DNA from: Mya arenaria
Taxonomy: Eukaryota > Mollusca > Bivalvia > Myida > Myidae
Direction: 5' to 3'
DNA length: 64,000 nt
NCBI RefSeq assembly: GCF_026914265.1
Contig: NC_069135.1
Coordinates: 32,780,756-32,844,755, forward strand
In this document: positions 43,601 to 53,500 of the stretch, in pieces
Layout of the letters: each line of letters opens with the position of its first letter
Numbering within the stretch: position 1 is the first letter of the stretch
Translations under genes and position numbers: made by a program
The notes under the pieces: generated by a model
What the model was told of the DNA's origin: nothing
Database searches by the model: none
Seen by the model: only the letters and a program-made list of their open reading frames with translations

Positions 43601-45861
43601 CATGTAATATTTACCTAAATGTACATGATTTTTATTAAAGTTTTGTTTAACATTTCATAATCCATGATTTACAACGATTTTTAAGATACTTCTAGTTTAA
43701 CTTGTTAATATCTACCATAAGACACAATAGCATTCTTATAGTTTTAGTAAGTGCTTCTAAAAGATTACATTTTTTTACTCCTCATTTAAAAATAAGGCTA
43801 ACATATGATATTTTCAGTCATACCCTTTGTAAGCATCGGCTTTTACTAGAGGATTACTAGATTTACTAGAGACTGCAGTTCCCTCCACCTGATCAGAAGG
43901 CATATCAGCAGAAGGCTGGGATGGAACACTAACAAGGGGTTTCCGGTCCAGCAGTATCTCGTCTACATCGTCAAACCAGATCTCAGGAGTACTGCAAACA
44001 CACAATATGCTACATCATTGCACATGTTATGCTACACATTTAAATAAATATGATTATCTGATTTTATTTGACATAATGATATCAATTCAAACTTTATTCC
44101 TTCAATAAAATAAACTTTAAACAGCATTGAAATTTGTTAAAAAGCAGTGATATAGAATCAATTATGATACATATCTTTATATTAGTTCACATGACTGTCT
44201 GTCATGTTCTATTCAAATAAGCCAAGCCATTTAAGGATAAAACAAGAGCTTGTGTGGAGCACGTGCAAACTCTTCGAGTTGTCCAGGATTATTTTTCAGA
44301 CCAATAAGGGGCATAACTCGCCAATTACTAAATTCAGAGCAATGGTCCTTTCTCTACATGTACATTTGTCCCTAGCAAACATGTACACCAAGTTTCATTG
44401 TAATGTCTTGAATGGTTACTGAGTTATGACCAAGGTTATATATTTGCCATGAACACCCACCGCAGCCGTCCATGAAACCAAGGCTATGACAACACCTCAA
44501 CTTTTCTCTGATAGTTTAACACTAAAACATTTCTGAAAATGTGTGATTTTTGTCGTCCATAAAATTAGTGAACAAGAGTAAGTGAGGACCCTGGCTCATG
44601 ACTATCACAAAATTGCAATTGGTAGTTTCTGCACTTAAGCTTTCGCTAAGAATTTTTGTTCTGGAAATTTACTTTAGAAATTATATCAGTACAACACTTT
44701 GACAAGCATTACCTGATTTCATCTTCCTTTGCCTTCAAACTGGTAGATTTCTGCTGCTCTTCCACTTTCCTTAACTTTGGGTTTCTCAAAGCATGCTGTG
44801 GTAGCTTCCTCTTCTTCTTGTTCTTTCCTTGGCCTGCTAAAGTCTACGCAGAGAAACAGTAAAATCACTTTTAGGAGCCATGCAAATTTTGCATTATAAC
44901 ATCAATCTTTTTAATGAGTTCTGTTAATGTTTGCTACTTTTTTAAACTACATGCAATGAACTTCTCGCTTAGAAATGTATAGTCTCATTATCTATCCGCC
45001 TATATCTGATCTTCGGAAGAAAAAACAGGGTGTATATAAGATTATTCAATTCAAAAAGTATTTGTGAAAAAATAATACCTGTTGCAACTGTTTCCAGTTT
45101 TTGGTGGAATCTTCCGCAGACTTTGGGAGATCAGATACACGCATCTTCTTCAACTCACTTATTTCCGCCTTCTCTTCATCTAAACCTTGTTTCTTCTTCG
45201 ACACACTACTTTCTGCTATTCCTTTACCTAAACCTTGTTTCTTCTTTGACTCACTACTTTCTGCCTTCTCTTTACCTACACCTGGTTTCTTCTTTGACAC
45301 ACCACTTTCAACCTTCTCCTTACCCAAGCCTAGTTTCTTTCTCTCCAATCTTCTCAATTTCTTATCTGTCTGCTTCTGTTTCCACTCCAAGCGCTTCATT
45401 TTTTTCTTACAAGATTTACTGCTTTCTGAGTCACTTTTAACTTTATGAACCACATTAGATGGCTTCTGTCTCACATGGTTATCAGTCTTTTTAACAATTG
45501 CCTTGTCACTACCTTCTTTGTTAAGTTTACCACTATGTTCATTAATATGCTTTTGCTTTTTGTTTTTAGTTTGTGGTGATATGCCGTTATTTTTAATAGA
45601 TCCCCCATGGTATGCACTACTGGCTAAATTGGTACTAACTTGGCTTGAACCATTCCTTACTATATCTGATTTCATTATGTCTTTGAGTCCAATGGCATCT
45701 TTTGGAAGACCAGCAGCCATTTTCTTAATATTTTTTCTGTTCTTTTTATTAGACTTGGCGAGATTTTGACTTTTGTTAACACCTCCTATGCCACCATTGC
45801 GTTTGCCTTCCTGCATTTCTTTGTTTGACTGTGGTACTTTCCTTGCTCCCATTTTATTCAT
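40668..45861 (-). CDS. REXO4: REXO4-like DEDDh 3'-5' exonuclease, seven coding exons
   Basis: Exons in transcription order: 45861-45079, 44843-44713, 43991-43824, 43482-43286, 42539-42451, 41669-41520, 40781-40668 (stop TGA). All introns are GT-AG and phases agree, giving 543 residues. Exo I is MDCEMVGVG (exon 4), Exo II is [10 protein letters not shown] (exon 5), and Exo III is [11 protein letters not shown] across exons 6-7, supplying the D, E, D, H and D residues of the DEDDh fold. [12 protein letters not shown] and the Exo III region align closely with vertebrate REXO4. By family knowledge it is a nucleolar RNA exonuclease linked to rRNA processing. The first 261 residues are lysine-rich and low complexity, include a fourfold 16-residue repeat, and are poorly conserved in this family. 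The ATG at 45861 directly follows a TTTCAG acceptor-like sequence, so a 5'UTR intron is likely; an in-frame upstream codon was not used. Intron 2 holds a CAAGAG-ended repeat. Family assignment is very secure; the exact start is less so. Confidence 0.94.
44241..44540 (-). mobile_element. CAAGAG-ended repeat in REXO4 intron 2
   Basis: It starts CAAGAGCTTGTGTGGAGCAC after an A-run and contains CCAAGTTTCATTGTAATGTC, phrases typical of dispersed molluscan repeats of the same class as the other CAAGAG-ended elements. The far end is not defined. Confidence 0.35.
45142..45333 (-). repeat. 48-bp coding minisatellite in REXO4 exon 1
   Basis: Four tandem in-frame copies of a 16-residue unit, roughly [16 protein letters not shown] with substitutions, encode residues 177-240 of the REXO4-like protein. 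The copies end in KKK or KKM and differ mainly in the central E/S residues. The segment is basic and probably disordered, a typical place for repeat-number variation. It lies upstream of the nuclease domain and should not affect catalysis. Confidence 0.85.
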
Positions 45862-46209
45862 CTGAAACACAGAAACAGACAATAGCAGGGAGGTAGATTT
45901 GGGTATCCAAGTCGGTAGATTGGATTAAAAAGCTATAGATTTTTAAATCCCTTGAATTTTAACTAAAAAACAATGATGGATAAGATGTTAACAAACAGTT
46001 AATGGTTGAATATAAAACGAATATAAACCTTTATCATCTATAGTTAATGGTTGAATATAAAATGAATATAAACCTTTATCATCTATTTCAAACATAAAAT
46101 ACTTCTCTAAATACAATTTCAATTTTTTTCAAAACCCCTCTGGCTCTGTTTTGCACAAACCAATTTAGACGTTAGGGATTGGAAGAATCCTCTATTACAC
46201 GTCTATTAT

Positions 46210-46523
46210 GCACCAGTCAATTGTAACCACGCCCCCCCCCCCCCGGTCCGGGGTATACCGGGGATAGCTGGGGAAATGGGCCGTGTTTTTACCTTTCAGG
46301 TGGCACCGCAGTGTTGGGTGAATGAGGTGGTTTTGTCTTTGCCTTAAATATAGCGGGGAATAGGCCTTACCTAGGGTCCCTGGGGTGCGGGGGCATTTGG
46401 CAGGGATTTTACCATCTGTTCGTCCCCGCAGGTCAGGGATTTTAGCTGGGGTTGGTCCGACCGGAAGTCAAAGTCCCCGCTATTCCCCGGACCTGGGGTA
46501 CCATAGTTACAATTGACTGGTGC
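46210..46523. mobile_element. GC-rich miniature element with ATTAT duplication
   Basis: GCACCAGTCAATTGTAACCA and GTTACAATTGACTGGTGC form the ends, flanked by ATTAT at 46205-46209 and 46524-46528. The interior includes a C-run and phrases such as CCGGGGATAGCTGGGG and CCCCGCTATTCCCCGG that can pair. It contrasts strongly with the AT-rich surroundings. Family unresolved. Confidence 0.75.
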
Positions 46524-46658
46524 ATTATTTTAGAATAGTTGCTTTTCATTTTGACATTTGCAACCAATAATTTCTACACTTGAAAATTTTAACTCTAGGT
46601 CCTATGAAACGTTATTTTTGGCTTCTGAAAACCCAGCAAAGGTGAAGTTTGCATTTAA

Positions 46659-47010
46659 AGCTGCACTCTCACAGATTGAACCTTTAGACAAATTTTTTAT
46701 TCTTTGTCTTGGAACGAGCCAATTTTTGCGAAAATCCATGGAAACCAGTTATATTTGACTGCTGATTAAAATTAGACGGAGATTTTTATATTTAAGTTCA
46801 AAAATTGATGTTGTTGTGCATTTTTCGTAAACCGGTAGTAACAGTTTAAGCCATAAAACATTAATTTTCAAACAAATATGAAAATCTACAATCTGATTTT
46901 TTGTCAGCAATCTTATATCATTGGTTTGCAGATATCTATCCAAAAATGTGCCCTTTCCAAGACAAAAAATAAAAAAGTTGTTATAATGTTAAATCTGTGA
47001 GAGTGCAGCT
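46659..47010. mobile_element. TTAA foldback miniature element, solo copy
   Basis: Flanked by TTAA at 46655-46658 and 47011-47014, with AGCTGCACTCTCACAG ends and a fully palindromic body. It lies between the two divergent genes. Confidence 0.85.
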
Positions 47011-47014
47011 TTAA

Positions 47015-47498
47015 TGACTTCGTTTGTTCATAGATCATTAGATGAGCCAAATGTCTGATAAATTTGAAAACAAAGCAAACAGCTTAAAACAATCACATAA
47101 TGGATACACACTTTAGAAATTTTTATTTAGACTCAAAATCAGTACCTCTGTTGATGTGATGAACTTTAAACTGCTTGATTGGTTGTTTTTTATCAATAGT
47201 TAGTGGGACACATGGGCGCAGCCATCTTCGTTAAAGAGAGACACAACGAAACACTCATATGTTTTAACTATAGCGCAGTTATCTCCCCTACGCTGTACAA
47301 CTTGACATTACGATTTGGAAACAGCTATGGATCGTTGTACATAGCAATAGCGGTTGTTGGACTCACCGTTGCCATGTTTTTTTTATGTTTACGTAAAACA
47401 TTTTAATATGTATCCTTTTGAAATAACATAAATTTATGCTTACGTTTTCATTCTAAGCAATTATGTGTGTGTGTGCGTACGTGTGTATGTTCTTTCAG
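47015..47498. other. Intergenic segment, possible upstream region of REXO4
   Basis: A CpG-containing patch near 47200-47300 reads on the minus strand GAAGATGGCTGCGCCCATGT, similar to YY1-type start-site motifs. It could be a non-coding first exon of REXO4, but no matching donor site was established. A short plus-strand frame here (67 residues) has one hydrophobic stretch and no recognised family. Confidence 0.25.
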
Positions 47499-47604
47499 AA
47501 GGCCACATTGTAAATAAGTTGTGTGTTATGTTTGTTAGTTATATCATTATGGCTATGTCTTAATGTATTACCTTCTTTAAATAAAGTTATTATTATTATT
47601 ATAA

Positions 47605-47675
<71 letters not shown>
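47499..47675 (+). mobile_element. LINE 3' end with ATT tail
   Basis: AAGGCCACATTGTAAATAAG through TCTTTAAATAAAGTTATTAT leads into a long ATT run (about 47585-47675). The same 3' end occurs inverted at 59565-59670. Only the 3' end is present, as expected for 5'-truncated non-LTR retrotransposons. Confidence 0.6.
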
Positions 47676-47678
<3 letters not shown>

Positions 47679-49380
47679 ATGATGTTCAGCCTATAAGCAT
47701 ATATCGCAGATCTGACGAGACGTGACATCGACAAACCATTGCAAGTACAGCTCACGATGGTCTTTGGTCATCCGCTGTCTGGACTTGAATCAGGATTTAA
47801 CATTTAGTATCAGATTTATGTACTATATATCCAATAGCAACAAGTACCGACATGGCTGTATTATTTTTCTGGTCTTAAAAAGGAGTACTCAGTGAAACGC
47901 ATTTCAAACAGAACCAACGTCTGTTTAATTGACGTTTTCGCGAATGATACATATATTTGAAAAACGACTTTCAGAAGTAAAGATCAACTTACATTCTCTT
48001 GACAATGTCTCCCATCTTGGTGGAATTTATATTTGTGAAGTGGACTGGGATCCTGCATCAATTTGGCCGACCTTTTTGTTGGTCACCAATTATTTAAACA
48101 GTTGTTTTAGGGATTTTTGTTGTTGTTTATTGTATAGCACGTATGAGCATCTTTTTCAAAACTGGGTCGTTTGAGTTTGAAAGGGCTAGTGTTAAGAGGT
48201 GGTTTTTGTTGTTGCAGTGGTGGGTAACATATCCATTACTAAATTTTCAAGGCTACTAGAAGTCGAAAATGCGCGGCGGAAATTCGCCAAGTGGCTAAAA
48301 AATGTAGCGGGTGCAAGATGCTTCGCATGATCACTGTATGCGCCGAGAACCAGTTTTGGGACCCTTTTCAAAAGGGTAGCATTACAACGAGTGTTTTTAC
48401 ATCCCGAGGAAATAGATAACATAAATAATAATTTAAATAAATAATAAAAAGCGCCATCTTGGTATACGCCGAGAATCGGGACCCTTTTCAAAAGGTTTGT
48501 TATACAACGACTGCTTTAACATCACGAGGAAGCAGAAAACACAAATAATAATCTAAAAAAAAATAAAATATAAAAGCACGATCATTCTATATGCGGAACA
48601 CAACTGTTCGGGCCTTTATTCTAAAGGCTGCTTATACAATTACTGCTTTAACACCCGAGGAAGCAGAAAGAGATATCTTAACGACTAGCAATAAATAGGA
48701 CATGCTTATCTCGTTACTATAAACACCTTCATTCGTGCTGAACAAAATAAACATACAGAAACATAAAAAATATCCAATATGAAGGCTAAGGGTTTGACCT
48801 TTGTTAACGATCCGTGTCCGCTTCGGGCAACGTATTTGCAAAATAGGAATGGTCCCGATTGAACCGTTCTGTTTACAAAATGTTATATTTCGAGAGAGTA
48901 AAAAAACAGGAATTACACGATTTATTTTCTTTAAAGCTTTTAATAATAATTATGCTTTACCATGAAACCTTAAAAAATATCTTTTTTTCGAACAGATGTT
49001 CGGTGCTGACACCATTTCATGTTGGAGAGCAGTTCCCAGATTGTCCATGTGCCGCAGATACTCATATCTATTAAACACATAACATAGTCAGTTTTATCCT
49101 TTTATTTTCGTTCTGTCCGACACTGGCGTTTCAAGGCTAGCGCTTTGGGAAACTGAAGAGAATACGGTTCAAGCATGCTGCTTATAAAGTTAATCTGTCA
49201 ACTTCAAATGGCAGTCTCTACTGGAGCTTACTGTGTGTCAGAACTGTTCGTGTTCGACCCTAGAATGTTTAGGTTGATTATTATTGAACTTACACGTATT
49301 TGTTTGTAATTAATAATTACTTATATTTTCCTATAGCCTTAATAGGTTATGCTCTAAGTATTATTAATTTGCACACTTTG
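47676..49380. other. Intergenic stretch with one local triplication
   Basis: No gene is recognised. 48338-48670 has three copies, about 125 bp apart, of a segment with CGCCGAGAATCGGGACCC-like, CTTTTCAAAAGG and GAGGAAGCAGAAA phrases; the third is worn. The rest is AT-rich. Confidence 0.5.
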
Positions 49381-49645
49381 TTTGTTTACATGTATACTAT
49401 TTATTTGCTGTATGTAATGTTTAATATGTGCTTATTTGTCACCAAACTTTTGTATCTATGTCACATTAGTATGTAACTATGTATTTGCTTTGTTTTTTTA
49501 CATGTATACTATTTATTTGCTGTATGTAATGTTTAATATGTGCTTATTTGTCACCAAACTTTTGTATCTATGTCACATTTGTATGTAACTATGTATTTGC
49601 TCTCCAATTATGGAGGAAATAAACAATCTATCTATCTATCTATCT
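49381..49645 (+). mobile_element. LINE 3' end with internal duplication and TCTA tail
   Basis: A segment of about 112 bp (TACATGTATACTATTTATTT to AACTATGTATTTGCT) is present twice in tandem with few differences. It is followed by GGAGGAAATAAACAATCTAT and a TCTA run. The TCTA tail resembles that of the LINE ending near 34435, so a related non-LTR family is likely. Confidence 0.6.
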
Positions 49646-50093
49646 ACTTTCACCAATGTGTCTTTCCTGAGCGTCAATATCACACTTTCAGACATTTCAC
49701 GATATGTGTAGTGCATTTTACCCGTAAATTGCACGTAACAGTGGGTGTTCATGGCTCTGGGATCCTTGCTGTTGAAGTTGGCGGAAATTTCTTTCATATC
49801 GTTCGATATGATAACACACTGGCACTGACACTTGATTAAGGAAAGGAACACATTTATCAATATCGATGCTTTAATATGTTTAACCGATGATAATCAAATA
49901 AACCCCTCGTGAAAATCAAATAAGCCCCTCATGCATTTCAAATCACTGTCCAGTGTCCACGTTTTAAAGCACAATGACCACCTACTCATCGTTCGGCTAA
50001 TAGGTGGGTTCATCTGCCATATGATGACGTTGCAATAATCACTGCGCCTGGCTGCTTTTGGCAAAATCCGCAGACTCGGCCAGCACCTGTAAA

Positions 50094-50339
50094 ATTGTCG
50101 AACTCGCTCTGCATATTTGGGATCTGAAATTAAATTCTTGCATGGCGTCGGAGCACCGATCTCAGGTGCCCGGGGAATGGATGCTTCACAGAAAAGTGAT
50201 GAGCTTCTTGAATTCACCCTTTTATTCACTGTAAGAGGCTTTTTTCGCCGATGTCTTTCGTCTATGTGCCTAATGTGGCGTGTGGTTGTAGGGCGTTTTT
50301 TATGATACTTCAATATTTTGTACTTTTTGCCTCCTTAAT
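50094..50339 (-). CDS. Unidentified basic ORF, head-to-head with the LEM-domain gene
   Basis: After a stop near 50340 the minus strand is open to 49894. The first part reads KKYKILKYHKKRPTTTRH, then RRKKPLTVNKRV and PEIGAPTPCKNLISDPKY; I do not recognise it. There is no ATG at the left end of the open frame. A donor-like TTTTACAG/GTGCTG near 50094 would end an exon. It lies within about 300 bases of the LEM-domain start, so it could be an exon of a gene sharing a bidirectional promoter, or a chance or relic ORF. No downstream exon was found. Confidence 0.22.
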
Positions 50340-50519
50340 GAATTTTTTGTCGGCTTTGAAGTTTTTGTGTTGTGTTTATTCGGCTACTGGCCTTGTCTCT
50401 GTAGTTTCCTCTGTATTTGTATCTGTTCTGATAAGTAGAAGGGCCACTTCTGGCATATATCTACGGGGGAAGGGGTTCTAGTAGCGCTGTAGGAGAGCTT
50501 TTTTAAAGCCCTCGACTGT

Positions 50520-50584
50520 TACATTTATCGTTTCGACGTACTTTTACCGCATGCGCATTCGTATTTCCTGTCGGTAAAAGCAAA
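50520..50584 (+). promoter_or_regulatory. Candidate core promoter/5'UTR of the LEM-domain gene
   Basis: The 65 bases before the ATG contain GCATGCGCATTC at about 50549-50560, close to the NRF-1 palindrome, then a TTTCCTGT ETS-like site, and an ATGGCGG start resembling a YY1 site. No TATA box is seen. This combination is typical of TATA-less housekeeping promoters. It is inferred from motifs only. Confidence 0.45.
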
Positions 50585-53500
50585 ATGGCGGATAAGTTGA
50601 ACGACAATGAGATAGCTAGCGAATTCAAACGCTTTGGTGAAACAATTAAACTTCCGATCGATAAGAAAAAACGCCCAATTTTATTGAAAAAACTTAACCA
50701 TTATTATGCAAAAGAAAATCCTCCTCCAAAACGTACAAAAATCTTTGCAAGACCGTCGAGGAAGTCCCAACCCATTGCTGAATTCAGCGATGAAAGCCAA
50801 GACGAAAGTGAAAGTACGAGAAACATCAGTAATATAACAGCCAAACGTAACAGAACGAGAAACAATCTTCGCGAATCGCCAGTGAAAAGGGTTCAGGCTA
50901 AAGATCGTGACAATGGTGCTACTGTCAGTCCTGGAATACGGGCAAGAAATGTTCGGAATCGACAAATTACCAATGTTCAGCAAATGGAAGTTTATCCTGA
51001 AGAGTTCTCAGATACAGACACAGCAGATGAAAGTTTATATGTTGAAGAAAAGTCAATCGGTATCAATACCACCATGAGCTATGAAGACGAGGATGAAGAG
51101 GAGGAAAATGAGATTGTTACTCATGCTAGCCCAAGAAACATGAGTGGAAACCTCTCCACAATTAGCCATATTAATACATCAGTTAACAATGTAGATAACA
51201 AAGTGGATGATGAAGAAAGTGGACAATTTGTATCAAAGACAATATTATTTGCCATGGCAATCTTCTTTCTAGCATTGGGGTTTTCTTATCTGTATGTAAG
51301 AAAAGACATATTTTTTGCTAGTGACCGTGAGGCAGCTGTGTCACAAACAGGTAAATCATATGTCAGGGCATCATGGTATTAGTTTTCTATGATAATATTA
51401 AACATATTTAAAAGTTAGTTATTATTTACATTCAATTTTTATAACATTGTCTTAAGATGGAGTCGGGACAGTCACTGTTGATTGCAAAATACTTCAAAGG
51501 GTTTGTAGCGCTGGAAATCTACTGTTGCGATTGCCAAGTAACAATCATCCATTTTTTTGAACATTCAAATAGATTAAATCTTTTAGTCACTAGATTCTCA
51601 AATCAATAATTTATTAATTATTTTCAAAAAAAGGTTTATTTTACGTATCTTATATTTGTACAACCAAAGGTTCATTCATATTTGTAGTGAATTCAAACAT
51701 TTCAACCATGATTTGAAGGTTCTCGGACAACGATTATTGATTATTATTTTTCCACTCGTATGGGATTTTCTAACCAGCCTAAACCCAAATGTGGTAAATA
51801 CAGTAGGTGGTTAACCCACCTAGAGTAAAGTGGGATCATACGATATTCGACTGACCGATTAAAATTGTCATCAGACAAACTCTTCGCTTCATTTAGAGCC
51901 TTGCAATACATTACCATATGCCTTAAATTACTATGCCACATGTGCTCTTATGTCAAACAATGTACCGTTTGATCTTCAGCGGACACATTTCAATACATGT
52001 GTATATAGGTTAAATCCTCGCAGTTGTTTGTTTGTATAGCAAATGATGGGACTTACTTTAGGTGTAATAAATAACGATAATTGATAATTGAGGATAAACT
52101 AATGTAACAATAATGAAATGTGTATTGAAACCTGCCATTTAGCGTGTATCTACGCAAAGACTGATTGTAAGAAAAAAAGTAGGTTTTATTTCCGACATTT
52201 TGACAAGTGTTTGCCAATTAGAAGATATCAAGTGTTCATCTGATCATAGCTAAACAAAGCAGCTGGTCCCGTTAATCTGATGGTTATCTTGTCACTTTTA
52301 TTGGGTGTTTGGGGGATTTGTGAATGACAAACCATGTTGGGTATTATAATTTTTACTGCTTTTGGACCGAAGATATAAACAAATTTTTAACAATTTTCAG
52401 ACTTTTTACCAATTTCTGTTACTGAAATCGCTCTTGCGTGGTCAAAATTGTGGGCAATTTGTCAGTTTTAGAAGCCCTGTGTATATGTCAAATTAGAAGT
52501 AATTCATTGTTATTCTGTAGTTTAGATGATTTATTCACTTTAACCTCAATCAGACACTGTAATAACATATCTTTGTTGTTAATATTTCTTTGTTATTTAC
52601 AGATCTCAAGGAAACTACATTTTTGGAAAATGGTGTAAGTTTCTTTCATTTGTCATATGGTAGTTTTTGGTTTCTGAACTACTTAACCAGTTACTTTATA
52701 CTCAAAGTGGCCATTTATAAGAAAGTAGTCTTTATTACATAATAATTGAATTTGTAGTCAAGAAAATGAAATCAAATGTTTTTTTGTTGTTTGTTATGTT
52801 AAAAAAGTATGATGTTTATTTTGTTGATTCGGGGAGGGATTAAAATCGTCCAAATTTACCTTTTATGATATTTTTTTTATGGAAAAAAAAGTAATTTAAT
52901 ATGCTCAAAGAGCACCATTTCAGACTAAAAATTGTAAAAAAATTATTTGGGGAGTTTCCCCAAACCCTCTGACAACCATTGAAATTTTGGTTCTAAGGGA
53001 GGGGCAAATGTGAAAAGTTTTGCTCTTAAGTAACACCCCCTTTAACGTCAATTCCATGATCCGCCCCTGGGGATATTTTCTTATAAGATTTTCTAAATAG
53101 AATAGAAGTTAATTTCATGTTGGAGAGGATTAATATTTACACATACAATGAAATTTCTTTTCAGACAAAAATTACTTTTACAACGTTTGAGATTTCAAAT
53201 GGTTCTTTACCGCTTTTGAAGAAGGTGCATGAAAAATTAGCAGCATTGAAAGGTATGTGAAGACAGTGAGGTAGTTGGCATGATTTAATATTGAACATTG
53301 TAAAAGATGCATCATAGCAGTTATTAAGTCATTAATTCATACAATTACATGTATAGGGTCTGTCTAAGTTTTTATTCAAACTATTTTGCTCACCGTGGCC
53401 TGAAACAACTTCTGTAATTGCAGCCACTACCACTTGCCATTGTTGGCATGTTGAACAAACCATGTATTACTCTGTAAGGGTCTGTTTTACACTTGTATAT

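Noticed and set aside
45030-45769. Plus-strand open frames of up to 136 residues rich in F, S and L
   Set aside because: They are the complement of REXO4 exon 1, whose Lys/Ser-rich coding strand leaves few antisense stops.
47495-47755. Minus-strand frame with a long isoleucine run
   Set aside because: Translation of the ATT microsatellite tail of a LINE.
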